The notes under the pieces were generated by a model that saw nothing but the letters and a program-made list of their open reading frames with translations, was not told the DNA's origin and made no database searches. Positions 8,627 to 17,423 of a stretch of 64,000 nt of DNA are shown one piece after another (position 1 is the stretch's first letter; each line of letters opens with the position of its first letter). The position numbers and the translations under genes are program-made. The stretch is taken from NCBI RefSeq assembly GCF_014905555.1, contig NZ_BNGS01000007.1, positions 428,495 through 492,494 on the forward strand. Direction: 5' to 3'. Origin of the DNA: Streptomyces sp. Y2F8-2 (GTDB lineage: Bacteria > Actinomycetota > Actinomycetes > Streptomycetales > Streptomycetaceae).

Positions 8627-9055
8627 GCCGCCACCGTAGGCCGCGGGCTCCCGAGGCGGAAGCCCGGAACGCCACAGGAGGCTCTGATACCCCTCCGATC
8701 ACGCTTCTGTCACAGGATCACGACACCCGTTTCGCCCCAACGGCGTCACACGTACGGGCGGTTCCGGTCGCGCCGCGCACGCCGCCGAACGTAATTCGGG
8801 ACTAGCTTGACCACAGTCGGAAGGGGTTCGGAATAACTCCGCGGAAAGCCAGGCACGCAGTTCACCACGGCTCTTTCCATTCCGATTCCGATGGCCCGCG
8901 CCGCCTGACTCCGCATAAGAAACACACGGCTTCAGCACAGAATCCCCGTATGTCCGCGGTCGGAGCCGTCGGCGGCGCGCGGCATGACGTGAGCACGCGG
9001 GAGTGCCGAGCCGCGGGCGCCGGCAGGCCCAGAGCGCGACGAGCGAGAGGCAAGC
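8627..9055. other. 429-bp intergenic region upstream of ctaD
   Basis: No convincing gene. It contains a TTGACC hexamer at about 8807 that could be a -35 box for the downstream oxidase gene, but no clear -10 at the right distance. A purine-rich GAGAGG before the ATG at 9056 serves as RBS. The region separates two divergent genes, so promoters for both must lie here. Confidence 0.4.
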
Positions 9056-10747
9056 ATGGGCACGGACACGGCGCCGGCGATCGCGGGGCCCGTACCGAGG
9101 AGGCGGGCCGGGCGACTGGTCGTCGACTGGCTCACGACCACCGACCACAAGAAGATCGGCCACCTCTATCTGATCACGTCGTTCGGCTTCTTCCTGATCG
9201 GCGGCGTCATGGCGCTGCTGATGCGCGCGGAACTGGCCCGGCCCGGCCTGCAGCTCATGAGCAACACCCAGTACAACCAGTTGTTCACCCTGCACGGCAC
9301 GATCATGCTGCTGCTGTTCGCGACCCCGAGCTTCGCGGGCTTCGCGAACGAGATCATGCCGCTGCAGATCGGCGCGCCCGATGTGGCGTTCCCGCGACTG
9401 AACATGTTGTCGTACTGGCTGTTCCTGTTCGGCGGGCTGATCGTCCTGGGGTCGCTGCTGACGCCGGACGGCGCCGCCGACTTCGGCTGGTTCGCCTACG
9501 CCCCGCTCAACAGCCACGAGCACACGCCGGGCATCGGCGCCGACCTGTGGATCCTGGGGCTCGCGCTGGCCGGCTTCGGCACGATCCTCGGCGCCGTGAA
9601 CTTCCTGACGACGATCGTCGGGATGCGTGCGCCGGGGATGACGATGTTCCGGATGCCGATCTTCACCTGGAACACGCTGTTCACGTCGATCCTCGTGCTG
9701 ATGGCGTTCCCGGTGCTGGCCGCGGCGCTGCTGGTCCTGGAGGCGGACCGGCGGTTCGGCTCGCAGGTGTTCGAGTCCGCCAACGGCGGCGCCATCCTGT
9801 GGCAGCACCTGTTCTGGTTCTTCGGCCATCCCGAGGTCTACATCATCGCGCTGCCGTTCTTCGGGATCATCACGGAGATCATCCCGGTCTTCAGCCGCAA
9901 GCCGATCTTCGGCTATCTGACGCTGGTCGGCGCCACGATGGCGATCACCGGCCTGTCGATCGTCGTCTGGGCGCACCACATGTTCGCCACGCAGGCGGTG
10001 CTGCTGCCGTACTTCTCGTTCATGTCCTTCATGATCGCGGTGCCGACGGGGGTGAAGTTCTTCAACTGGAGCGGCACGATGCTCCGGGGCTCGCTGTCCT
10101 TCGAGACGCCGATGCTGTGGGCGACCGGCTTTCTGGTGTCGTTCCTGTTCGGCGGGCTGACCGGGGTGGTCCTGGCGTCGCCGCCGCTGGACTTCCACGT
10201 CACCGACTCGTACTTCGTGGTCGCCCACTTCCACTACGTGGTCTTCGGCACCGTCGTCTTCGCGACCTTCGGCGGCTTCTACTTCTGGTGGCCCAAGTTC
10301 ACCGGCAGGATGCTCGACGAACGGCTCGGCAAGATCCACTTCTGGACGCTGTTCACCGGCTTCCACACCACGTTCCTGGTGCAGCACTGGCTGGGCGCGG
10401 AGGGCATGCCGCGCCGGTACGCCGACTATCTGGCCGCCGACGGGTTCACCGCGCTCAACGCCGTCTCGACGATCGGCGCGCTCCTGCTCGGCCTGTCGAC
10501 GCTGCCGTTCCTCTACAACGTGTGGCGCACCGCCCAGTACGCGCCGAAGGTGGAGTCCGACGACCCGTGGGGCTTCGGCCGCTCCCTGGAGTGGGCGACC
10601 TCGTGCCCGCCGCCGCGGCACAACTTCGTCACGCTGCCCCGGATCCGCTCCGAGTCCCCGGCGTTCGACCTGCACCATCCGCTGTACGCCGGTCAGGCCC
10701 CTCAGCCCGAGCCAGAGCGGCATCAAGCCGGTCACGAGCCGTCCTGA
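9056..10747 (+). CDS. ctaD: Cytochrome c oxidase subunit I (aa3 type), orphan copy
   Basis: 563 aa, 12 hydrophobic segments. All metal ligands are visible: LFTLHGTIM (haem a His), FFGHPEVYI (CuB His with the crosslinked Tyr), VWAHHMF (two CuB His) and VVAHFHYVV (haem a3 and a His). The product is the catalytic subunit that reduces oxygen to water with proton pumping. Subunits II, III and the bc1 genes are not next to it, so this is a stand-alone copy apart from the main cta-qcr cluster. The last 119 bp overlap the convergent WYL regulator. Confidence 0.93.
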   Translation: MGTDTAPAIAGPVPRRRAGRLVVDWLTTTDHKKIGHLYLITSFGFFLIGGVMALLMRAELARPGLQLMSNTQYNQLFTLHGTIMLLLFATPSFAGFANEIMPLQIGAPDVAFPRLNMLSYWLFLFGGLIVLGSLLTPDGAADFGWFAYAPLNSHEHTPGIGADLWILGLALAGFGTILGAVNFLTTIVGMRAPGMTMFRMPIFTWNTLFTSILVLMAFPVLAAALLVLEADRRFGSQVFESANGGAILWQHLFWFFGHPEVYIIALPFFGIITEIIPVFSRKPIFGYLTLVGATMAITGLSIVVWAHHMFATQAVLLPYFSFMSFMIAVPTGVKFFNWSGTMLRGSLSFETPMLWATGFLVSFLFGGLTGVVLASPPLDFHVTDSYFVVAHFHYVVFGTVVFATFGGFYFWWPKFTGRMLDERLGKIHFWTLFTGFHTTFLVQHWLGAEGMPRRYADYLAADGFTALNAVSTIGALLLGLSTLPFLYNVWRTAQYAPKVESDDPWGFGRSLEWATSCPPPRHNFVTLPRIRSESPAFDLHHPLYAGQAPQPEPERHQAGHEPS

Positions 10748-11666
10748 CGGTCTCGATGAGCTCGGCGGGCTCCAGGATCTCGAAGGGGAAGCCGGTCATC
10801 ATCACATGAACCACCATTGCCTCGAGGCTGGGGGCCCCGGTGCGCAGCAGACAGCTGCCGTCGCTCTCCGCCTCCAGGGTCCCGGCCGACGGGGAGATGC
10901 GCTCGGCCGCCTCGTGCAGCGGCACCAGCAGCCGCAGGACGGCCTGCGCGGCGTACGCGCGCGTGGAGACGCCCCGCGACACGTAGGCGGCCAGGTCGTC
11001 GGCCGGCGGTGTGCGCGGGGTGAAGCGGGGGCCGTGCGGCGGCTTGGGGGTGATGCGGTCGACGCGGAAGGTGCGCCAGCCGTCGCGCTCGAGGTCCCAG
11101 GCGACCAGGTACCAGCGGCGCTCGGTGCACACCAGGCGGTGCGGCTCGACCGTACGGCGGGTGGCGGCGCCCTCGTGATCGCGGTACTCGAAGCGCAGCC
11201 GCTCCGCGTCCCGGCACAGGTGGGCCAGCTCCGTGAGGACGCCCGGGTCCACGGGGGACGGGGCGGGCCCGCGCAGCATCGGCACGGTGAAGGCGTTGAG
11301 GGCGCCGACGCGGCGGCGCAGTCGGTCGGGCAGCACCTGCTCCAGCTTGGCGAGGGCGCGGACGGAGCTCTCGCCGATGCCCTCGATGCCCTGTCCGGCG
11401 GCCGTGCGCAGCCCCACGGCCACGGCGACCGCCTCGTCGTCGTCCAGCAGCAGCGGCGGCAGTTCGGCTCCCGCGCCGAGCTGGTAGCCGCCGCCGGTCC
11501 CGGGGCTGGCGTTGACGGGGTAGCCGAGGTCGCGCAGCCGTTCCACGTCGCGGCGGACGGTGCGGGGGCTGACGCCCAGCCGATCCGCGAGGTCGGCTCC
11601 GGACCATTCGCGGTGGGCCTGGAGCAGGGACAGCAGGCGCAGCAGTCGGGCCGAGGTGTCCAGCAT
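10629..11666 (-). CDS. YafY-type transcriptional regulator (HTH_11 + WYL)
   Basis: 345 aa. An N-terminal winged helix-turn-helix (LLQAHREWSGADLADRLGVS, then RTVRRDVERLRDLGY, residues about 15-50) precedes a WYL domain with RRWYLVAWDLERDGWRTFRV (about 180-200) and a C-terminal extension. WYL regulators bind ligands or nucleic acids and control nearby or distant genes; the target is unknown. Its 3' end runs 119 bp into the convergent oxidase gene, so the last ~40 residues are encoded opposite the CtaD tail. Confidence 0.85.
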   Translation of the reverse strand: MLDTSARLLRLLSLLQAHREWSGADLADRLGVSPRTVRRDVERLRDLGYPVNASPGTGGGYQLGAGAELPPLLLDDDEAVAVAVGLRTAAGQGIEGIGESSVRALAKLEQVLPDRLRRRVGALNAFTVPMLRGPAPSPVDPGVLTELAHLCRDAERLRFEYRDHEGAATRRTVEPHRLVCTERRWYLVAWDLERDGWRTFRVDRITPKPPHGPRFTPRTPPADDLAAYVSRGVSTRAYAAQAVLRLLVPLHEAAERISPSAGTLEAESDGSCLLRTGAPSLEAMVVHVMMTGFPFEILEPAELIETVRTARDRLDAALARAEGPDRRTADGAGRTPGTRSGSGAA

Positions 11667-11712
11667 GGGCCGAGTCTGCCAGGCCCGGCGGCCGGGCCTG
11701 TGCGCACGGCGG

Positions 11713-12510
11713 TCAGCTCACGGCGCTGACGGTCACCGACAGGTCGTTGTCGACGGTGTAGTAGGGCCGGGCCCGGACCTCGCCGTGCTCCGCCCGCACC
11801 GTGGCCTTCGGGTAGCGGAAGACCGGCTTCTTGTCCACGACGTCGTCGAGCAGCCGTGCGATCCGCACCCGGGGCCCCTCCTCCCCGGCCGGGCGCAGCC
11901 ACAGGTCCCAGATGCCGGGGTCGAGCGGCGCGTAGGGAACGGTGAAGCCGAACTCCGCCTCCCGGGCGGTGACGTCGGCGCGCAGCACCTTCTCCGCGCA
12001 GCTGCGCCCGCGGACCTCGGCATAGGCGTCGGGCGCGAGCCCGGTGCCGTACACCCGGCCGCTCACCGTGAACCCGCCCTGGGTGAGGTGCAGTCCTCCG
12101 GCCTCGGCGTGCGGGGCGCGCAGCCAGCTGCGGACGGCCAGGGTGCCCTGCCTGGTGGTGTACGGGATGCGGACGGCGATCCGGGCGGCCGTTTCCCCGG
12201 GCACGCGGTCGACGAGGGACCGCAGGTCACTGACGCCCGGGACGAGGGGGTGCTGCTCGTCCTCGGCGAACCGTGCGTAGGCGTCCCAGCGGCCCTCGGG
12301 CAGGTCGACGCTGCTGGGCAGGGCGGCGCGCAGCCCACCGCCCTCGGCGGGAGCCAGTGGCAGCGCGCACTCCTCGCCGTCGCGGCGGCGCAGCACCAGG
12401 TGGGCGGGACCCGGCTCGGCGACGCCGATGTCGAAGGTCAGCCCTCCCGCGGTGTCGGCGACGCAGTCGGCGGACACGGGCGGGGCGGTGTGTGAGGGCT
12501 CGGTCATCAT
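11713..12510 (-). CDS. Conserved actinobacterial protein of glycosyltransferase-associated ('transferase') type
   Basis: 265 aa from ATG-ATG at 12510. The protein is rich in beta-strand patterns, e.g. LTFDIGVAEPGPAHLVLRRR, AVRIPYTTRQGTLAVRSWLR and GIWDLWLRPAGEEGPRVRIA, and has no membrane segment. Similar modules occur beside or fused to teichoic-acid/CDP-glycerol type glycosyltransferases in Streptomyces (recollection). The frame stays open to 12711 but codon use upstream of 12510 is poor and that DNA contains a glycosyltransferase relic. No good RBS is visible at 12510, so the start is uncertain. Confidence 0.55.
   Translation of the reverse strand: MMTEPSHTAPPVSADCVADTAGGLTFDIGVAEPGPAHLVLRRRDGEECALPLAPAEGGGLRAALPSSVDLPEGRWDAYARFAEDEQHPLVPGVSDLRSLVDRVPGETAARIAVRIPYTTRQGTLAVRSWLRAPHAEAGGLHLTQGGFTVSGRVYGTGLAPDAYAEVRGRSCAEKVLRADVTAREAEFGFTVPYAPLDPGIWDLWLRPAGEEGPRVRIARLLDDVVDKKPVFRYPKATVRAEHGEVRARPYYTVDNDLSVTVSAVS
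12095..12122. repeat. 28-bp direct repeat, copy 1 (copy 2 at 12573-12600)
   Basis: 27 of 28 bases are identical between 12095-12122 (inside the transferase-like gene, encoding LRAPHAEAGG) and 12573-12600 (at the edge of the glycosyltransferase relic, encoding RAPHAETGG in its frame). The pair is in direct orientation 478 bp apart and may mark a past recombination or deletion. Confidence 0.8.
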
Positions 12511-12513
12511 GCG

Positions 12514-12601
12514 GGGCCACGTCGTGCTGCTCGGCGAGCGCGATCGCGACGCTGTACGTCGTGCGGTTCGTCCCTCCGGTCTCGGCGTGCGGGGCGCGCA
12601 C
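12514..12601 (-). pseudogene. Relic of a glycosyltransferase N-terminus
   Basis: In a frame different from the downstream gene this segment reads GGTNRTTYSVAIALAEQHDV, which matches the N-terminal 'GIGGTxRTTxxLAxxLAxxHDV' phrase of Streptomyces GT4-like/wall-polymer glycosyltransferases. No further homologous sequence follows on either side. It looks like what is left after deletion of a glycosyltransferase gene that once stood upstream of the transferase-like gene. Confidence 0.5.
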
Positions 12602-12768
12602 CCGAAGGCGCTGTCCTCCCAGCCTCCCACGGACGGGCGGCTCCTGCGCGTCGTCGGAGGCGGGGCCGGCTGCTCATGGCCACGGGGAGCGGCAGCCCGT
12701 CGGCGGTGCACGAACGCGTCGGGCCCCGACGTCCCGCTGTGACGTCGGGGCCCGAGGGGCGGGCACGG

Positions 12769-13425
12769 TCAGAGTTCGAGCCGCTGCCCCGGAACGATCA
12801 GGTCGGGGTCGCCGCCGATGACCGCCTTGTTGCGCTCGTACAGCCGCTGCCAGGTGGTGCCGTGCCGCTCGGCGATGCCGCTGAGCGTGTCGCCCTGGCG
12901 CACGGTGTAGTCACCGCGGGACGCGCTGCGGTTGACGTGGCCCGTCGAGCGCTGCGGCGCCTTCCACGACTGCTTCGCCGGGGCGGACTCGGTGGTGGCC
13001 GCCTTCGAGGAGGAGCGGGTGCTCACCTCGGCGCCCGACGCGGCGGGCGCGTTGCCGTAGGCGCCGGCGCGCTGCGAGCAGACCGGCCAGGCGCCCCAGC
13101 CCTGGGCCTGCTGGACCTTGGTGGCGACGGCGATCTGTGCCTGGCGGGAAGCCTGGTCGGCGGTCGGGGCGTAGGCCGTGCCGCCGTACGCGCGCCAGGT
13201 GCCGGCGGAGAACTGCAGTCCTCCGTAGTAGCCGTTGCCGGTGTTGATGTGCCAGTTCCCGCCGCTTTCGCACTGGGCGATGCGGTCCCACACTCCACCG
13301 TCGGCCGCGGCGGCGTTGCCGGTCGCGGCGAGCAGTCCGAGCGGGGCGAGCAGGGCCGCGCCGGCGAGGACCGCCGAGTTACGGGTCGTACGAGTCTTAC
13401 GGGCGTTATCGGCACATTCGGACAT
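12769..13425 (-). CDS. Secreted resuscitation-promoting-factor-like transglycosylase with LysM
   Basis: 218 aa from the ATG at 13425. A Sec signal peptide (SAVLAGAALLAPLGLLAATG, cleavage near NAAAADG) is followed by the Rpf lysozyme-like domain: DRIAQCESGGNWHINTGNGY with the catalytic Glu in CESGGNW, YYGGLQFSAGTWRAYGG and ATKVQQAQGWGAWPVCS. A Ser/Ala/Lys linker leads to a C-terminal LysM domain (DYTVRQGDTLSGIAERHGTT, then PDLIVPGQRLEL). It should cleave peptidoglycan glycan strands at germination or growth. I found no c-di-AMP (ydaO) riboswitch upstream, though several Streptomyces rpf genes have one. Confidence 0.92.
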   Translation of the reverse strand: MSECADNARKTRTTRNSAVLAGAALLAPLGLLAATGNAAAADGGVWDRIAQCESGGNWHINTGNGYYGGLQFSAGTWRAYGGTAYAPTADQASRQAQIAVATKVQQAQGWGAWPVCSQRAGAYGNAPAASGAEVSTRSSSKAATTESAPAKQSWKAPQRSTGHVNRSASRGDYTVRQGDTLSGIAERHGTTWQRLYERNKAVIGGDPDLIVPGQRLEL

Positions 13426-13965
13426 GTAATTCCCTCTCCACAGACCCGGATCCCCCAAGGCGAGGCGCGCCGTCCCGCGCATGGAACGCGGTCGTCGCAC
13501 TCCGCCCCGTCCGCCGGAGGTGGTGCTGCGCGCCGGCTGTGCGGCGCGGCCGGTGGACGTACCCGGGCGGTGCTCGTTGCACACGGCGGAGGAATGTAGG
13601 GAGGTCGGCGGCCCGGAATCAACCAACTCCATGTCATTCGAGGCCAGTTGGCTGTTACCGCAGGTATCGTCGATTTCAGGCCACCCACTTCATTCGCTGA
13701 TTTCCGGATTTGTCGACCAGCGAACGCGGCGGTCTGTGAGTCACTTCACGGAACCAACTCGCTGCGGTGACAAAGAAGTTGACATGGAGTGACCGATTCC
13801 GCGGGGAGCTTCACCCTGCGCGCTGGTTGGTTCGATTCCGTTCGCCTTCGGGCGTGACTCCGGCCACAGATCGCCCGTTGTCATCTTCATGAGCCGGGGA
13901 CCCCCGGGCTCATGGGCCGGGAGCCACCCGGCACCGTCACGTACCGCATCCCGAGGGAGCCACCC
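13426..13965. other. 540-bp intergenic region between the Rpf-like gene and the next gene
   Basis: Divergent promoter region. It is clearly less GC-rich around 13620-13800 than its neighbours, as expected for promoters. I looked on the minus strand for the conserved GGGUGAAUC and ACAGCUAACCU blocks of the ydaO riboswitch and did not find them. The sequence caaccaactc recurs in degenerate form (13621 and 13753), possibly a regulator site. No gene is supported. Confidence 0.4.
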
Positions 13966-14739
13966 GTGCCGCGCATGCTCGACGTCAGCGACGCCGTACG
14001 CGCCGAGATCGGCGACGAAGAAGCCGACCGGCTGCTCGCCGGAGACAACACCCCGGGCAGTTACGACTGCACCTCCTGCCGCACCCCGGGCGACTCCTCA
14101 CAGGAGCGCACCAGCACCGTCCTGTTCGTCGGCGAGGAGACGGCCGTCCTCGCCTTCGCCCACGCCACCTGCCTGCCCTCCCAGGTCGTCCAGGTCACCG
14201 AGGAACAGCTGCAGGGCGCCGTCCGCTCCATCACCGCCGAGCAGGGGCCCGGCACGGCCGTACCCGAGCAGGCGGTTCTCGGTGTCACCAGCGGACTCGT
14301 CCTGATCGCCGGAGAGCTGCACCCGGCGCTCGTCGTGGAGCCGACCGCGCCGATCGCGCGCCCGGGCACGACCGGGATCGGCGACGACTTCCTGCCGCTG
14401 CTCATCGAGCAGGGCTTCATGCCGCTGACGGCGATCGAGTCGGTGCCGCCGGTGCTGCACGGCTGGTCGGTACTGCTCGCCGTGGGCCAGCTGCACGCGG
14501 TGCTGCAGCCCGGGGCGAACGGCGGGCAGCCGGTGGCATGGTGGCAGGCCCACCAGCCGCTGCAGGTGACCGACGGGTGGCGGGCGGCCGCCAACAAGCA
14601 CCAGCAGGTGCTGATGTTCGCCGCGCCGGTGGGATCGATCGGGCGTCAGCCGCGCGAGGACCTGCTGCGGGAGGCGCTGGACAGGGCGGCGGCGAACGGC
14701 AAGCTCGTGGCCGCGGCGTTGCCTCTGGCGGGCATCTGA
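13966..14739 (+). CDS. Conserved hypothetical protein
   Basis: 257 aa from the GTG at 13966, preceded by GGGAG; an in-frame ATG 54 bp upstream (13912) is less likely because of its poor RBS. It is a soluble alpha/beta protein with one CxxC pair near the N-terminus (YDCTSCRTPGD) and hydrophobic strands such as GVTSGLVLIAGELHPALVVE. I do not recognise a functional family; homologues are common in Streptomyces at this place, as far as I recall. Strong G/C third-position bias supports coding. Confidence 0.75.
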   Translation: MPRMLDVSDAVRAEIGDEEADRLLAGDNTPGSYDCTSCRTPGDSSQERTSTVLFVGEETAVLAFAHATCLPSQVVQVTEEQLQGAVRSITAEQGPGTAVPEQAVLGVTSGLVLIAGELHPALVVEPTAPIARPGTTGIGDDFLPLLIEQGFMPLTAIESVPPVLHGWSVLLAVGQLHAVLQPGANGGQPVAWWQAHQPLQVTDGWRAAANKHQQVLMFAAPVGSIGRQPREDLLREALDRAAANGKLVAAALPLAGI

Positions 14740-14825
14740 GGCCTGCGCCCTCTCCCGGGCGCCGCCGCTGCCGAAAGCGGACTAATCGTGCGCATCCCTT
14801 GAGCGGCGGGGTCGTTGGCACCTAC

Positions 14826-15152
14826 GTGCACGCATATGACGTCCCCCGCCGCCAGTCCTACCAGCCTATCCGCTCCGGTGCAGCGACCCAGGACCCCTCC
14901 GCCACGCCGATCTACGACGCGCTCTACGCCGAGTACGTCAGAGCCTTCCGGGCGTGCCCGGGCGACCGCAGCGGCGAGGAGGAGCTGGGTTTCACCGCCT
15001 TCTCCGCCTCCCCTCAGCACGGGACCGGGCACCTGGCCGCCCAACACGGCCATACGGCCTCGGCGGCCAGCGTCTGGCAGCAGGTGGCGCGGCACGCCCG
15101 CGGCATGCACCACGTCCCGGCGCTGCCGCCCGCACCACGCAGGGGACTGTGA
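14826..15152 (+). CDS. Small conserved hypothetical protein
   Basis: About 108 aa. The frame reads VHAYDVPRRQSYQPIRSG and ATPIYDALYAEYVRAFRACP with good codon bias to the TGA at 15152. The start is unclear: GTG at 14826 is chosen, but TTG at 14799 is possible and neither has a strong RBS. There is no signal peptide or known motif. It sits between a hypothetical gene and the convergent der gene. Confidence 0.55.
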   Translation: MHAYDVPRRQSYQPIRSGAATQDPSATPIYDALYAEYVRAFRACPGDRSGEEELGFTAFSASPQHGTGHLAAQHGHTASAASVWQQVARHARGMHHVPALPPAPRRGL

Positions 15153-15220
15153 GCGGGGCGGCAGAGGACGCAGAACACGCAAAGGCCGGCCCCCGCACGG
15201 AGGCCGGCCCTTGTGTCACG

Positions 15221-16702
15221 TCACTTCTTCTTGCCGCGCTTCTCGCGCACGCGGACCGAGATATGGATCGGCGTGCCCTCGAAGCCGAACTCCTCGCGCA
15301 GCCGCCGCTCGATGAACCGGCGGTAGCCCGCCTCGATGAAGCCGGAGGCGAAGAGCACGAACCGCGGGGGCTTGGTGCCCGCCTGCGTGCCGAAGAGGAT
15401 GCGCGGCTGCTTGCCGCCCCGGACCGGGTGCGGGTGCGCGGACACGAGCTCGCCGAGGAACGCGTTGAGGCGGCCGGTCGGCACCCGCGTCTCCCAGCCC
15501 GCGAGGGCGGTCTCGATCGCCGGGACGAGCTTCTCCATGTGGCGGCCGGTACGCGCCGAGACGTTCACGCGCGGCGCCCACGCCACCTGGCCCAGCTCGG
15601 TCTCGATCTCCCGCTCCAGGTAGTAGCGGCGCTCCTCGTCGAGGGTGTCCCACTTGTTGAAGGCGAGGACGAGCGCACGGCCCGCCTCCACCGCCATGGT
15701 GACGATGCGCTGGTCCTGTACGGAGATGGACTCGGCGGCGTCGATGAGGACGACCGCGACCTCCGCCTTCTCGACGGCGGCGGCGGTGCGCAACGAGGCG
15801 TAGTAGTCAGCGCCCTGCTGGAGGTGGACCCGCTTGCGGATGCCGGCCGTGTCGACGAACTTCCAGGTCTTGCCACCGAGTTCGATCAGCTCGTCGACCG
15901 GGTCGCGGGTGGTGCCCGCGAGTTCGTTGACGACGACGCGCTCCTCGCCGGCGACCTTGTTCAGCAGTGAGGACTTGCCGACGTTCGGGCGGCCGATCAG
16001 GGCGACACGGCGCGGTCCGCCGACCCCGGCGCCGCCGAAGGTCTGGGCGGGCGCCTCGGGCAGGGCCTCGAGGACGGCGTCCAGCATGTCGCCGGTGCCA
16101 CGGCCGTGCAGCGCCGAGACCGGGTAGGGCTCGCCGAGGCCGAGGTTCCACAGGTACGCCGCGTCGGCCTCGCCGCTCGGGCCGTCGACCTTGTTGGCGG
16201 CGAGCACCACGGGCTTGCCCGCCTTGCGCAGCAGCCGGACGACCGCCTCGTCGGTGTCGGTGGCCCCGACCTTGGCATCGACGACGAACACGACCGCGTC
16301 GGCGGCCTCGATCGCGTACTCGGCCTGCGCGGCCACGGAGGCGTCGATGCCGAGGACGTCCTGCTCCCAGCCGCCGGTGTCGACGACCTTGAAGCGGCGG
16401 CCCGCCCACTCGGCCTCGTAGGTGACGCGGTCGCGGGTGACGCCGGGCTTGTCCTCGACGACCGCCTCGCGGCGGCCGATGATGCGGTTCACCAGGGTCG
16501 ACTTGCCGACATTGGGGCGGCCGACGACGGCGAGCACCGGGAGCGGGCCGTGTCCGGCCTCCTCGATGGCGCCCTCGACGTCCTCGAGGTCGAAGCCCTC
16601 TTCCGCGGCGAGCTCCATGAACTCCGCGTACTCGGCGTCGCCGAGCGCCCCGTGCTCGTGCTCGTGCTCCGCCGAGCCGTCGGGCTGGATCTGGTCGTTC
16701 AT
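15221..16702 (-). CDS. der: Ribosome-assembly GTPase Der (EngA)
   Basis: 493 aa from the ATG at 16702. Two tandem GTPase domains are seen: first P-loop GRPNVGKST at residues 61-69 with DTGGWE and NKVDG, second P-loop GRPNVGKSS with DTAGI and NKWD, then the C-terminal KH-like domain (PPRFVLFASGFIEAGYRRFI). Der acts in 50S subunit maturation. The acidic, His/Glu-rich N-terminal extension of about 50 residues is usual for actinobacterial Der. It is the last gene of the leftward block that starts with parA. Confidence 0.97.
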   Translation of the reverse strand: MNDQIQPDGSAEHEHEHGALGDAEYAEFMELAAEEGFDLEDVEGAIEEAGHGPLPVLAVVGRPNVGKSTLVNRIIGRREAVVEDKPGVTRDRVTYEAEWAGRRFKVVDTGGWEQDVLGIDASVAAQAEYAIEAADAVVFVVDAKVGATDTDEAVVRLLRKAGKPVVLAANKVDGPSGEADAAYLWNLGLGEPYPVSALHGRGTGDMLDAVLEALPEAPAQTFGGAGVGGPRRVALIGRPNVGKSSLLNKVAGEERVVVNELAGTTRDPVDELIELGGKTWKFVDTAGIRKRVHLQQGADYYASLRTAAAVEKAEVAVVLIDAAESISVQDQRIVTMAVEAGRALVLAFNKWDTLDEERRYYLEREIETELGQVAWAPRVNVSARTGRHMEKLVPAIETALAGWETRVPTGRLNAFLGELVSAHPHPVRGGKQPRILFGTQAGTKPPRFVLFASGFIEAGYRRFIERRLREEFGFEGTPIHISVRVREKRGKKK

Positions 16703-16775
16703 GAAGTCCGTACCTCGTTCATCGTGGTGATCGGTGGAGCACCGCACCTACGGTGATCCACTACTCGAGTGTCGC

Positions 16776-17423
16776 CTAGCGCCCGGTCGAACGCCTGGCG
16801 TTTTCCAGGTGCTCGGTGAGCTGCTTCTGGATGCGCGCGGTCGCCTCGTCCAGCGCCTTGCGCGTACGCCGCCCGCTGCCGTCGCCCGCCTGGAACGGGT
16901 CGCCGAAGACGACGTCGATACGGCTGCGCAGTGGGGGCAGCCCCTTTATCAACCGTCCCCGCCGTTCGGAACTTCCCAGCACCGCGACCGGGACGATCGG
17001 CGCCCCGCTGCGCAGTGCGAAGTAGGCGAGCCCGGCGCGCAGCGAGGCGAAGTCGCCCCCGCCGCGGGTGCCCTCGGGGAAGATGCCGAGGACTCCCCCG
17101 TTCTGGAGCACGCCGAGCGCCCGGGTGACGGCCGTGCGGTCGGTGGACGTGCGGTCCACCTTCAGCTGGCCGATGCCGCGCAGGAAGGGGTCCAGGGGAC
17201 CGACGAACGCCTCCTTCTTGATCAGGAAGTGCGTCGGCCTGGGCGCCACGCCCATGACCATGGGCCCGTCGATGTTGTGGGAGTGGTTCACGGCGAGGAT
17301 CACCGGGCCGCTCGCGGGCACCCTCCACGCGCCGAGCACGCGCGGCTTCCACAGCCCGTACATCAGCGGGACGCCGATGCGCCGCCCGACTTCGGCGCTC
17401 CGCGCGGAAGGAACCTCGGTCAC
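16776..17423 (-). CDS. 1-acyl-sn-glycerol-3-phosphate acyltransferase-like protein (PlsC family)
   Basis: 215 aa. NHSHNID (the HX4D catalytic box) and FPEGTR (the glycerophosphate-binding box) are both present with correct spacing. The product should acylate lysophosphatidic acid at the inner membrane face in phospholipid synthesis. The GTG start at 17423 overlaps the cmk stop as GTGA, indicating translational coupling; a longer open frame to 17462 is inside cmk and less likely. The cmk-plsC-der order is conserved in actinobacteria. Confidence 0.9.
   Translation of the reverse strand: MTEVPSARSAEVGRRIGVPLMYGLWKPRVLGAWRVPASGPVILAVNHSHNIDGPMVMGVAPRPTHFLIKKEAFVGPLDPFLRGIGQLKVDRTSTDRTAVTRALGVLQNGGVLGIFPEGTRGGGDFASLRAGLAYFALRSGAPIVPVAVLGSSERRGRLIKGLPPLRSRIDVVFGDPFQAGDGSGRRTRKALDEATARIQKQLTEHLENARRSTGR

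Noticed and set aside
13426..13800. c-di-AMP (ydaO) riboswitch upstream of the Rpf-like gene
   Set aside because: Expected from family knowledge, but the conserved GGGUGAAUC and ACAGCUAACCU blocks are not present on the minus strand.
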